A DNA stretch of 35,517 bases from an uncultured Acidimicrobiales bacterium. GTDB lineage: Bacteria; Actinomycetota; Acidimicrobiia; Acidimicrobiales; Aldehydirespiratoraceae. The notes below the pieces were generated by a model. That model did no database searches. It had not been told where the DNA came from and was given only the letters and a program-made list of their open reading frames with translations. The DNA lies in assembly GCA_905480195.1 (NCBI GenBank), contig CAJQPN010000036.1, forward strand, positions 1-35,517, given 5' to 3'. Shown here piece after piece: positions 7,367 to 15,093 of this stretch. The position numbers were made by a program, and so were the translations under genes. Numbering within the stretch: position 1 is the first letter of the stretch; each line of letters starts with the position of its first letter.

Positions 7367-7881
7367 CCACCGTCCTCGACCCAACCAGCGAGTCCCGTGC
7401 CGAGCAGCGCGAACTCGTGATCCGTCCCGAATCGCTCGACGGCCTCACCATCGGGCTCCTCGATATTTCCAAACCACGCGGAGACGTTTTCCTCGATCGC
7501 ATCGAGGAACGCCTCACATCCATGGGCGCGTCGGTCAACCGTTACATGAAGCCAACGTTCGCCAAGCCGGCCCCCATCGACCTCCGCCACGAGATCGCTA
7601 CCTCATGTGATGCGGTCATCGAGGCACTCGCTGATTGAGGTAGCTGCACGACGTGCAGTGTGCACGACATCAGCGATCTTGAACGCCGCGGGATTCCGGG
7701 GGTCTTCGTAGCCTCAGAAGGCTTCGTCGATGCCGCCGAGACCCAGGCCCGAGCGTTGGGTCATCCGAGCGCTCGCGTCTTTACGCCCCACCCCATCCAG
7801 GACCGCACCGACGACGAGATGCACGAGATCGCCGACGCCACCGTCGATGCCCTGATCCAAAAGCTGACCGGCCCGCAGTAG
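7363..7881 (+). CDS. UGSC-motif selenoprotein, Sec at in-frame TGA 7636-7638 (module 1)
   Basis: Read through one TGA this gene encodes 172 aa. The first 91 codons (TIGLLDISKPRGD, YMKPTFAKPAP, CDAVIEALAD) lead to U92-G-S-C95-T-T-C98, then the same frame goes on with DLERRGIPGVFVASEGF, FTPHPI and a C-terminal helix until TAG at 7879. The motif is the hallmark of the UGSC selenoprotein family first noted in marine metagenomes. UGT/UGSC-CT, GIP and PHP also occur in the Sec domain of GrdB/PrdB reductase subunits. AAGGAG lies 8 nt before the ATG, which overlaps the partner gene's stop (ATGA). A hairpin suited to a SECIS follows the TGA. A pseudogene or sequencing error is unlikely because codons on both sides remain in frame and a second copy shows the same TGA. 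Conventional gene callers would split it into 7363..7638 and a downstream fragment. Confidence 0.9.
7643..7674 (+). promoter_or_regulatory. Candidate bacterial SECIS hairpin of UGSC selenoprotein 1
   Basis: Starting 4 nt after the TGA, GCTG (7643-7646) pairs with CAGC (7671-7674). After an internal loop, CGTGCA (7652-7657) pairs with TGCACG (7661-7666) around the loop GTG. The apical loop begins 19 nt after the UGA, inside the range known for bacterial SECIS elements. An alternative hairpin, CTGCAC/GTGCAG (7644-7658), competes with it. Function is inferred from geometry only. Confidence 0.55.
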
Positions 7882-7888
7882 CCACGGG

Positions 7889-8752
7889 TCACGGCAACCG
7901 AAGCTGCAGGCCGTCTTTGACGGCAAGCCCGTCACGCAGCAGCCCTTCGACGATCCGGTGCGCTCGCTCCGCCGGAGCATCGAGCATCGACGGCACCTCC
8001 GTCACCGGCACAGGAGCAGAGCGCAAGGCGTCGACGAGTCGACCACGAAGCTGCCGGTCACTGCCCTCGAACGGAGGTTGGGCTGCCGAGACGCCGGCCG
8101 ACCCGGAGGCCGGATCGGGTCCACTCCCCCGCCAGTGGCACCTCGCTGCGATCGGGCACCGCTCACAGGCGGGCGTGCGCTTTGTGCACACCTGTGCGCC
8201 GAGCTCCATGAGCGACTGGTTCCACAACCAGACCGGCTGTTTTGCGGCGAGCTCGTCCGCTCGTTCCTGAGCCTGGCGAGGGCGCAGGGTGGAATTGTCG
8301 AGGCGAGCCAGGACCCGGCCGATGTTTGTATCGACAACCGCTGCCGGCAACTCGAACGCGAAGGCGCGAACAGCGCGGGCCGTGTACGACCCAACTCCAG
8401 GGAGCGCCAGAAGTGCGTCGAGATCGGCGGGAACCTCACCTGCGTGGTCCGCAACCATGTGGGTTGCAGCCCGATGCAGGTTGAGCGCCCGGCGGTTGTA
8501 ACCGAGCCCAGCCCATTCCTCGACAACATCGCCGGCAGGGGCCGCCGCACAGGCCGAAGGGGTCGGAAAACGGGCGAGGAAGCGAGGGAGACGATCGATG
8601 ATCCGAGCAACTTGGGTCTGCTGCAACATGGTCTCGCTGACGAGGATCGTCCACGGGTTGCGGGTTCGCCGCCACGGAAGGTCGCGGAGACTCTCTCGGC
8701 CCCAAGCCGTGAGCTCACTCTGGATTGCCCGATCCCGTCGCCCTACTGACAC
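7889..8752 (-). CDS. mutY: A/G-specific adenine glycosylase MutY
   Basis: MutY removes adenine mispaired with 8-oxoguanine in DNA base excision repair. The 287-aa product shows LPWR and the catalytic Glu in LVSE40-TMLQQTQ, the helix-hairpin-helix LPGVGSYTA (118-126), the catalytic Asp D141 in VVDTNIGR, and a [4Fe-4S] site C189-x6-C196-x2-C199-x5-C205. The C-terminal part after the cluster is short, so the usual NUDIX-like 8-oxoG recognition domain is reduced or absent. GTG at 8752 is the chosen start because it places the LPWR motif at the usual distance; the frame is open to 8896 but that extension looks non-coding. It is convergent with the UGSC gene, with 7 bp between the stops. Confidence 0.93.
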   Translation of the reverse strand: MSVGRRDRAIQSELTAWGRESLRDLPWRRTRNPWTILVSETMLQQTQVARIIDRLPRFLARFPTPSACAAAPAGDVVEEWAGLGYNRRALNLHRAATHMVADHAGEVPADLDALLALPGVGSYTARAVRAFAFELPAAVVDTNIGRVLARLDNSTLRPRQAQERADELAAKQPVWLWNQSLMELGAQVCTKRTPACERCPIAARCHWRGSGPDPASGSAGVSAAQPPFEGSDRQLRGRLVDALRSAPVPVTEVPSMLDAPAERAHRIVEGLLRDGLAVKDGLQLRLP

Positions 8753-8922
8753 GACGAGGCACTGTACGGCATCTGGCGAATCACCCTCGAGCTGCTCGAT
8801 GGGGCTTGGACCCACGGCCGACGCTGACCAGCAACCATGCCGGCGGACCAGCGCATCGGCGCGAACCACCCACGCAGGGCCGGAGTACAAGCGCACTGCA
8901 CGAGCGACCTAACCTGCAGCGC

Positions 8923-10500
8923 ATGACTGCCCCGCTCCTCGCCGACGCACGAGCTGTTACCGATGTCATGCAGCGCGTGATCGATGGCGCACTGTCGAAG
9001 CTCTCCACCGTCGACGACCTCGATGCACATCAGGTCGTTGCCTATGACATCGCTCACGCTGCCGCCGCCGTCGCGTCAGCTACGAACCTCATCGCATATG
9101 GAGCGCACGGGCCCGCCGAAGAAGCACTCACTGTCGCCTTCGTTGCCGACGTGGCCCATGATCTCGCCACCCGCCTTCTGGGTCGAGAAGCAGAGTGGGG
9201 CTGCGCTCCGGGCGTGCTCGACGAGATCCACGAGTTCATGGCCGCCGGCCGCGCTCCGGCATTCGTTGCATCGCTCGTCGACGGCGCTCCCAGCCACCTC
9301 AACGAAGACATGACTTTGGTCGCAGAGACGTTCCGCCGCTTCGCCGACGACCAGATCTCGCCTCGCGCCGAACACGTCCACCGAGCGAACACCGACGTTC
9401 CCGAGGAAATCATCACCGGGCTCGCTGAGCTCGGGGTGTTCGGACTCTCCGCGCCGGTCGAGTACGGCGGCTTCGCAGAGGGAGGCGTGAACGACTATCT
9501 CGGAATGGTCGTCGCGACCGAGGAGCTGTCACGTGGCTCGCTGGGTATCGGAGGCTCGCTCATCACTCGCCCCGAGATCTTGACCCGGGCCCTCATCGCA
9601 GGCGGCACAGAGGAACAGAAGCAGACCTGGCTCCCCCGACTTGCCAGCGGCGAGGTCATGGCTGCCGTCGCCGTCACCGAACCCGACTACGGGAGCGACG
9701 CAGCGGGCGTCCGCGTGGCCGCGACCCTGGCCCCCGGCGGCGGTTGGCTCATCAACGGCGTGAAGACCTGGTGCACCTTCGCCGGACGCGCTGACGTACT
9801 CATGGTGCTTGCCCGCACCGAAGCCGGTTCGACCGACCATCGCGGCCTCAGCGTGTTCATCGTCGAGAAGCCCCGCAGCGATGGCCACAGCTTCGAACAT
9901 CTGCAAGGACAGGGCGGCAAGATGACCGGCCGGGCAATCGACACGCTCGGTTACCGAGGCATGCACAGCTTCGAGATTGCGTTCGACGACTGGTGGGTTC
10001 CGAGCGAGAACCTCATCGGCGAGGATGCCGGCCGGGGCCGAGGCTTCTACTACCAGATGCAGGGTTTCGAGAACGGCCGTCTGCAGACGGCGGCCCGAGC
10101 GGTCGGTGTCATGCAGGCCGCATACGAGGCTGCTCGTGCGTATGCCGACGAGCGAGTTGTCTTCGACCAACCGATCGCCCACTACCAACTCACGCAGGTG
10201 AAGCTGGGGAGGATGGCTGTGGTCATCCAGGCCGCACGCCAACTGTCGCTCCATGTCGCAGAACTCATGGGGAAGGGTGGGGGTGCGCTCGAAGCATCGA
10301 TGGCCAAGGCGTACGTCTGCCGCGCTGCGGAGTGGGTGACTCGCGAAGCGATGCAGATACATGGCGGCATGGGATACGCCGAGGAATACGACGTGAGCCG
10401 CTACTTCGTCGATGCCAGAGTTCTGTCGATCTTCGAGGGTGCCGATGAGACGCTTGCGCTCAAGGTCATCATTCGGCGGCTGCTGGCAGAACGGAACTAG
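8923..10500 (+). CDS. Acyl-CoA dehydrogenase with N-terminal extension
   Basis: The 525-aa product has a standard acyl-CoA dehydrogenase body (roughly residues 130-525): an N-terminal helical domain, the FAD-binding VTEPDYGSDA and NGVKTWCTFAG segments, the flavin-contacting RVVFDQPIAHYQ segment, the IHGGMGYAEEYDVSRYFVD helix and FEGADETLAL, where the Glu is at the place of the canonical catalytic base. About 125 extra residues precede it (all-helical, DAHQVVAYDIAHAAAAVASA), which makes it longer than the usual 380-400 aa. It oxidises an acyl-CoA to the enoyl-CoA with FAD; chain length or substrate cannot be told. The frame is open upstream to 8725, but the ATG at 8923 starts the plausible protein. 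Its end overlaps the convergent CapA-like gene by 32 bp. Confidence 0.92.
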   Translation: MTAPLLADARAVTDVMQRVIDGALSKLSTVDDLDAHQVVAYDIAHAAAAVASATNLIAYGAHGPAEEALTVAFVADVAHDLATRLLGREAEWGCAPGVLDEIHEFMAAGRAPAFVASLVDGAPSHLNEDMTLVAETFRRFADDQISPRAEHVHRANTDVPEEIITGLAELGVFGLSAPVEYGGFAEGGVNDYLGMVVATEELSRGSLGIGGSLITRPEILTRALIAGGTEEQKQTWLPRLASGEVMAAVAVTEPDYGSDAAGVRVAATLAPGGGWLINGVKTWCTFAGRADVLMVLARTEAGSTDHRGLSVFIVEKPRSDGHSFEHLQGQGGKMTGRAIDTLGYRGMHSFEIAFDDWWVPSENLIGEDAGRGRGFYYQMQGFENGRLQTAARAVGVMQAAYEAARAYADERVVFDQPIAHYQLTQVKLGRMAVVIQAARQLSLHVAELMGKGGGALEASMAKAYVCRAAEWVTREAMQIHGGMGYAEEYDVSRYFVDARVLSIFEGADETLALKVIIRRLLAERN

Positions 10501-11725
10501 CTCCGGGTTCGAGACCGAAGCCGATGGTGAGACCGTCGGCCGCACCGAGGCGACTGCTCACCACCTCGAGCGTCCGGTTGTAGCTCGTCTCGAGGGTGGT
10601 AGCCGTCGCCTCTGGCACATCGGTCCGACCCGGTTCGGAAATACGAATGACGTAGCCGTCAGCTCGGTCGACCCAGGTCGGGATGTAGTGAACGCCGATC
10701 GCTTCGATCTCGCCCGCATCGTTCTCGAGCAGTTCGATCGTGGCGATCATGCCGTCCTGACTAGCGGCCACACAGCAGTTGGCCGACTGATTCGACAAGA
10801 AGTTGCCGATGCCGAACACCACCCACTCGTCGCCGACCTTGTCCACGGGCTGCACGACGTGCGCATGGTGACCGATCACGAGGTCGACTTCGTCGGTCGG
10901 AAGGATTGCGTCGAGCCAATCGATCTGTGACTGAATCGGTTCGTGGCGATACTCCGCACCCCAGTGCAGTGAGACCACCACGAACTCCGCTCCTGCCTCC
11001 TTGGCGATGCGGGCTTCCTCAACGATGGCCTCCGGGTCGATCAGATCGACCAGAAACTGTCGATCGGCAGGCATCTGGAAGCCGTTGAGCGAGTAGGTCG
11101 CCGATATGTGTGCGATCACGATGTCGTTCACCGTGTAAAGCACCGGCGCGAGATCCTCTTGCTCGCTGGCAGCCTGGCCCGCGTACGCCAGGCCGATCTC
11201 TTGCATCACCGTGATCGTGTTGATCGCGCCTTGTGCCCCGCGATCGAAACTGTGGTTCGATGCCAGCGAGCAGCCGTCGTATCCAACATCTCGCGCTGCC
11301 TCGGCGAATGCTCGCGGCGCGTTGAAGGTCGGGTATCCGGTGAGGTTGGTGTCATCGATCGAGATGGGCGTCTCCAAGTGGCAGATGGCGAGGTCTGCAC
11401 CCTCGATGAGCGGTTTGACCTCGGCGAAAAGCGGGGTGAAGTCCCATCCCGGCTCAGCATGGACGTCACCCGCTCGCTGCACTGCACCGTGGGGAAGCAG
11501 ATCGCCGGTGAAGAGCAGGCGTGCCGTCCGAGGAGGAGGCAACGTCGTTGTCGTCGTGGTGGTCGTCGTGGTGGTCGTGGTCGTCGACATGGGGGTCGTC
11601 GTCGTTGTCGTCTCGATTGCGACCTCGACATCGGTACCGTCGTTGCGCGAAAACACCTGGACCGAGCCACCCACGGCGAACGCAATGACACAAGCGAGCG
11701 TGAGCTGAACCCGACGCCGACTCAC
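10469..11725 (-). CDS. CapA-family (poly-gamma-glutamate synthesis type) phosphoesterase, exported
   Basis: A hydrophobic segment near the N-terminus (LTLACVIAFAVGGSV) acts as a signal or membrane anchor. It is followed by a threonine-run linker (two blocks of 6 and 14 Thr) and then a metallophosphatase-type domain: LLFTGDLLPHG, ICHLETPI, SLASNHSFDRG, VVVSLHWGAEY and LVIGHHAHVVQP, the set of metal-binding motifs of the CapA/PgsA group. The catalytic domain therefore lies outside the membrane. GTG at 11725 is the start: it overlaps the upstream gene's stop by 4 nt (GTGA) and has GGAG 8 nt before it. The protein is 418 aa. Neighbours do not include other poly-gamma-glutamate genes, so the substrate is uncertain. 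Confidence 0.88.
   Translation of the reverse strand: MSRRRVQLTLACVIAFAVGGSVQVFSRNDGTDVEVAIETTTTTTPMSTTTTTTTTTTTTTTLPPPRTARLLFTGDLLPHGAVQRAGDVHAEPGWDFTPLFAEVKPLIEGADLAICHLETPISIDDTNLTGYPTFNAPRAFAEAARDVGYDGCSLASNHSFDRGAQGAINTITVMQEIGLAYAGQAASEQEDLAPVLYTVNDIVIAHISATYSLNGFQMPADRQFLVDLIDPEAIVEEARIAKEAGAEFVVVSLHWGAEYRHEPIQSQIDWLDAILPTDEVDLVIGHHAHVVQPVDKVGDEWVVFGIGNFLSNQSANCCVAASQDGMIATIELLENDAGEIEAIGVHYIPTWVDRADGYVIRISEPGRTDVPEATATTLETSYNRTLEVVSSRLGAADGLTIGFGLEPGASSVLPAAAE
11543..11611 (-). repeat. Threonine-codon low-complexity tract in the CapA-like gene
   Basis: Six and then fourteen consecutive Thr codons (separated by PMS) form a GTC/GTG-rich tract on the + strand. In the protein this is a flexible linker between membrane anchor and catalytic domain; such Thr-rich linkers are common in Acidimicrobiia. 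It is prone to slippage and length variation. Confidence 0.85.
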
Positions 11726-12510
11726 CTGAAGAGCTCCGGTACCACGGGGCAATCGGTGCGGAACTTCGCTTCCGAAGCAGGGATCGCACCTCCAGGTCCG
11801 ATCACCGACGTGATCAGTTCGATCGGCACAAGCTCGTGCAGGTCTTCCCACGGCTCGTCGCTGATCACCATGTCTCGCAGCGGCTCCCACATGCTCTGGG
11901 GGAGGCAACGCCCAACCCCGGCGACCAACCAGATCGGGATTCCCGCTGCGTTGGCCACGGCCGCTGCCTGAAGCGACCCGATGCTGGAGATCGCGGTCTC
12001 CGGGCCCAGCAAATCGGTCTCAAGCAGAACAAGATCAGCTTGCAGAACCGCCTGGCCGATGCCAGCAAGCGGGACATCGACGGCGAGACGGTCGGCGACA
12101 TCAAGGCGGTACAGCAGCGCATCGCCATCGCCTACGGTGTCGGCAACGAAAACCTCGATGTCACCGCGGGCGAGCAGTGCCTTGCCTACAAGTTCACCGG
12201 CACCGACGACGACAACGCTGGTGTCGCCGGGGAGGGCATGGGTCACTTCATGGACGGTCTTATCGCGCTCGATCATCTCGGCAGCGTCCCAGGCTTCCGA
12301 CCCCGGGTCGGGGCCGGTGAGCATGCGTGCCGCGAGCCACACGAGTGGTCCCGACGACGGTCGGTGCTCGATCAGCTGGCGACAGGCGAGCACGAGCTCG
12401 GACCGATCGTGGGCAACCGCTCCGAGCGCCATGGCAGCTTCGTAGACGAGCGACGCGGTTCCAATATCGCCCGCCCGAGCCATGTACCGCAGTCGCTCGA
12501 TCGGATGCAC
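11722..12510 (-). CDS. Initiation factor 2B-like (eIF2B alpha/ribose-1,5-bisphosphate isomerase fold) protein
   Basis: The 262-aa product has an N-terminal helical part (residues 1-95) and a Rossmann-like C-terminal part with features of the eIF2B-related superfamily: VVVVGAGELVGKAL, then AVLQADLVLLETDLLGPETAISSIGSLQAAAVANAAGIPIW in the pattern of the usual ADAV...G...KIGT...A...GVPVYV segment. In bacteria such proteins are often sugar-phosphate or methylthioribose-1-phosphate isomerases, but the second half is shorter and the catalytic Cys and Asp of those enzymes are not clear here. The function is unknown. The gene is coupled to the CapA-like gene by a 4-nt overlap. Confidence 0.62.
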   Translation of the reverse strand: MHPIERLRYMARAGDIGTASLVYEAAMALGAVAHDRSELVLACRQLIEHRPSSGPLVWLAARMLTGPDPGSEAWDAAEMIERDKTVHEVTHALPGDTSVVVVGAGELVGKALLARGDIEVFVADTVGDGDALLYRLDVADRLAVDVPLAGIGQAVLQADLVLLETDLLGPETAISSIGSLQAAAVANAAGIPIWLVAGVGRCLPQSMWEPLRDMVISDEPWEDLHELVPIELITSVIGPGGAIPASEAKFRTDCPVVPELFR

Positions 12511-12580
12511 AAACGGCGATCGTATCCACCACCATCCCGATGCGAGGGACCAGGTTCAAGCTGCGCTAGCTTTTGCCTTC

Positions 12581-13063
12581 GTGGCTACCGATCTCGATCT
12601 CGAACTGACGCCACTCGAGGGCGAACCCCGCACCCTCGGGGACTTCATGACCACCTTCCCGCTGGTACCCGTCGTGCTCGATCCGTACACGAACGAGAGC
12701 GCCTGGATCCTCGACACCGCTCACCGAGTCCTGACCCACTTCAAGGGTGCTGACTGTCGGCCTTGCTGGATCGTCACGTGCGGGGTCGACGATGCCAAAG
12801 CATATTTGGGGCCCTTCGCCGACGAGTTCCTGAGCTTCGCCGACCCGTTGCGCACTGTGGTCGGCGCACTCGGCGTCGAACAGGCTCCTGCCCTCCTCCT
12901 GGTCCGCCAAGACGGTGCGGTCACCGCCAAGGCCGAAGGCTGGAATAGCGACCATTGGCGAGAGGTCACCGAAGCCATCGCCGAACTCTCGCACTGGAGC
13001 CGCCCGACAATGCCGGCTGCGGGCGACCCGGGTACCTACTCCGGTACTCCGATCTCAGTCTGA
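12581..13063 (+). CDS. Thioredoxin-like fold protein with CRPC motif
   Basis: The 160-aa product starts at a GTG (12581) with LELTPLEGEPRTLGDF. It has a thioredoxin-like pattern: a first strand and the segment TNESAWILDTAHRVL, then GADC-R-P-CWIVTC, a C-x2-C motif placed after a helix, and EQAPALLLVRQDG with a Pro preceding a strand as in thioredoxin cis-Pro loops. It ends in WREVTEAIAELSHW. The placement of the two cysteines differs from classical thioredoxins, so it may be a peroxiredoxin-like or sulfur-carrier protein. The 70 bp upstream is a divergent region with the eIF2B-like gene. Function is not established. Confidence 0.75.
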   Translation: MATDLDLELTPLEGEPRTLGDFMTTFPLVPVVLDPYTNESAWILDTAHRVLTHFKGADCRPCWIVTCGVDDAKAYLGPFADEFLSFADPLRTVVGALGVEQAPALLLVRQDGAVTAKAEGWNSDHWREVTEAIAELSHWSRPTMPAAGDPGTYSGTPISV

Positions 13064-13308
13064 GTCGCACGCCAGTCACGCCAGGCGATCCGCAACAGCA
13101 ACGGCACGATCACGACCACCCCTGCGGCATGGAAGAACACCAGCGCCCACTCCGTCGTTGAGTCGGCTACGAGGACCCGCTGGACCACGGTCACGCCGAG
13201 CACGACAGGGAGCAGCACCGACGCAATCACCAGCGATCGCTTCTGCCACCCGCTGCAATCAAACGCATGGGCGATCCAGCCGATCGCTTGCTCAGTGTCT
13301 CGACTCAT
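13036..13308 (-). CDS. Small two-helix membrane protein
   Basis: The 90-aa product has two hydrophobic stretches at about residues 25-47 ([16 protein letters not shown]) and 54-76 ([15 protein letters not shown]), with charged ends (KR before the first helix, RIAWRDWR after the second). I do not recognise a family. ATG at 13308 is the start. Its 3' end overlaps the convergent thioredoxin-like gene by 28 bp and it is divergent from fumarase. It could be a genuine hypothetical or a minor gene; the two clean transmembrane segments support it. Confidence 0.6.
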   Translation of the reverse strand: MSRDTEQAIGWIAHAFDCSGWQKRSLVIASVLLPVVLGVTVVQRVLVADSTTEWALVFFHAAGVVVIVPLLLRIAWRDWRATQTEIGVPE

Positions 13309-13341
13309 GGGCCGGACCCTACCGGCGGGTACCGTGAGCGT

Positions 13342-14976
13342 ATGACCGAGTTCGCCTACTCCGATCTCCTCCCTACCGGCCCCGACACCACCCGGTACCG
13401 CCTCCTTACCGCCGACGGCGTCTCGACGTTCGACGCCGAGGGACAGACGTTCTTGAAGATCGATCCGTCTGCGATCCGGGCGCTCACCCGAGAGGCGATG
13501 CACGACATCTCGCACTATCTGCGCACCGAGCACCTCGAACAGCTTGCATCGATTCTCGACGATCCGGAGGCTTCGCCCAACGACAGGTTCGTCGCCACCG
13601 AACTGCTTCGCAATGCCAACATCGCGGCGGCCGGGGTACTCCCCATGTGTCAGGACACCGGTACGGCAATCGTCATGGGCAAGAAGGGTGAGCGGGTCGT
13701 GACCTTCGCCGACGATGCCGAGGCGATCAGTCGCGGCATCTTCGACACCTACACCGAGACCAGTCTTCGCTACTCCCAGCTCGCACCGCTCACGATGTTC
13801 GACGAGAAGAACACCGGCAACAACCTTCCGGCTCAGATCGAGCTCTACACGAAGCCGGGTGATGGGTACGAGTTCCTGTTCATGGCAAAGGGCGGCGGCT
13901 CGGCGAACAAGTCATTCCTGTTCCAAAAGACCAAGGCATTGCTCAACGAGGCCTCGATGGTGGCTTTCCTCGACGAGTCGCTCCGGTCGATCGGCACCTC
14001 GGCGTGCCCGCCGTACCATCTCGCACTCGTTGTCGGCGGCACCTCCGCCGAGTACGCGCTGAAGACCGCCAAATACGCATCAGCGCACTATCTCGACGCT
14101 CTTCCCACATCGGGCAATGCCGCCACCGGCCACGGCTTCCGCGACCTCGAATGGGAACAGCGCATCCTCGAACAGACCCGCGATTTTGGGATTGGTGCCC
14201 AATTCGGCGGCAAGTACTTCTGTCACGACATCCGGGTGATCCGCCTCCCCCGGCACGGTGCATCCAACCCCGTTGCACTCGCTGTGAGTTGCTCGGCCGA
14301 TCGTCAAGCCCGCGCGAAAATCACTGCTGAGGGCGTGTTTCTTGAGCAGCTCGAGATGGATCCGGCCCGTTTTCTTCCCGAGACAGCCGATGACGAGCTC
14401 AGTGATCATGTCGTCGCCGTCGACCTGAACCAGCCGATGGACGCAATCCGCAACCAGTTGAGCCAGTACCCGGTCAAGACTCGTCTCAGTCTCACCGGCA
14501 CACTCATCGTGGGTCGCGATATCGCGCACGCCAAAATAAAGGATCGGCTCGACGCCGGCGAGCCCATGCCTCAGTACCTGCGTGACCACGCGATCTATTA
14601 CGCCGGCCCGGCAAAGACCCCCGAGGGCTATGCGTCGGGGTCGTTCGGCCCCACCACAGCCGGTCGGATGGATTCCTACGTCGATCAGTTCCAGGCGTCA
14701 GGTGGATCGTTCGTGATGCTCGCCAAGGGCAACCGTTCCAAGCAGGTCACCGAAGCGTGCGCCACCCACGGCGGCTTCTACCTCGGCTCGATCGGTGGGG
14801 CGGCCGCCCGACTTGCGAAGGATTCCATCCGTAACGTCGAGGTCCTCGAGTTTCCCGAGCTCGGCATGGAAGCGGTATGGAAGATCGAGGTCGAAGATTT
14901 CCCTGCGTTCATTGTGATCGACGACAAAGGCAACGACTTTTACGCCGAAGTGACCACCCCCGTGAAGTTGCCCTGA
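13342..14976 (+). CDS. fumA: Class I fumarate hydratase (iron-sulfur fumarase)
   Basis: This enzyme interconverts fumarate and malate in the TCA cycle using a [4Fe-4S] cluster. The 544-aa product has the three cluster cysteines in their usual places: C103 in PMCQDTG, C222 in SACPPYH and C317 in VSCSADRQ, at nearly the spacing of the E. coli enzymes (105, 224, 318). The C-terminal beta domain includes [27 protein letters not shown] and [13 protein letters not shown]. The start ATG at 13342 gives the usual N-terminus; the upstream frame to 13267 is short and divergent from the membrane protein gene. The next gene is 117 bp away, behind a strong hairpin. Confidence 0.95.
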   Translation: MTEFAYSDLLPTGPDTTRYRLLTADGVSTFDAEGQTFLKIDPSAIRALTREAMHDISHYLRTEHLEQLASILDDPEASPNDRFVATELLRNANIAAAGVLPMCQDTGTAIVMGKKGERVVTFADDAEAISRGIFDTYTETSLRYSQLAPLTMFDEKNTGNNLPAQIELYTKPGDGYEFLFMAKGGGSANKSFLFQKTKALLNEASMVAFLDESLRSIGTSACPPYHLALVVGGTSAEYALKTAKYASAHYLDALPTSGNAATGHGFRDLEWEQRILEQTRDFGIGAQFGGKYFCHDIRVIRLPRHGASNPVALAVSCSADRQARAKITAEGVFLEQLEMDPARFLPETADDELSDHVVAVDLNQPMDAIRNQLSQYPVKTRLSLTGTLIVGRDIAHAKIKDRLDAGEPMPQYLRDHAIYYAGPAKTPEGYASGSFGPTTAGRMDSYVDQFQASGGSFVMLAKGNRSKQVTEACATHGGFYLGSIGGAAARLAKDSIRNVEVLEFPELGMEAVWKIEVEDFPAFIVIDDKGNDFYAEVTTPVKLP

Positions 14977-15010
14977 GCGACGTTGGCGCCAACGGCGCAA
15001 CGCCAACCGG

Positions 15011-15036
15011 CCCGCATCACTGTGCGCAGTGACGGG
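15011..15036 (+). terminator. Hairpin downstream of fumarase, candidate terminator
   Basis: CCCG (15011-15014) plus TCACTG (15017-15022) pair with CAGTGA (15027-15032) plus CGGG (15033-15036), with a 2-nt bulge and the loop TGCG. There is no U-run, as is often the case in high-GC actinobacteria. It lies 35 bp after the fumA stop. A second dyad, GTTGGCG/CGCCAAC (14982-15007), precedes it. Confidence 0.5.
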
Positions 15037-15093
15037 TCGCCCACGGGCACCCCACTTGGATGATCATCGAGGGGCTGTGCCATGGTCTGAAAC

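Noticed and set aside
7363..7638. Short 91-aa gene ending at the TGA, with a separate gene at 7660
   Set aside because: The frame is the same before and after the TGA, the motif UGSC fits a known selenoprotein family and a second copy shows the same arrangement. A separate start after the TGA would cut the motif off.
7636..7638. Pseudogene or sequencing error as the cause of the TGA
   Set aside because: Three unrelated positions show the same codon exactly at Sec positions of known motifs, with no frameshift or decay around them. Cannot be fully excluded without the sel genes.
11543..11611. Possible CRISPR or tandem repeat array
   Set aside because: It is a Thr-codon run inside the CapA-like gene, with no repeat-spacer structure.
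12581..13063. Thioredoxin-like gene as a further selenoprotein
   Set aside because: Both motif residues are coded by TGT/TGC and no in-frame TGA occurs before the stop.
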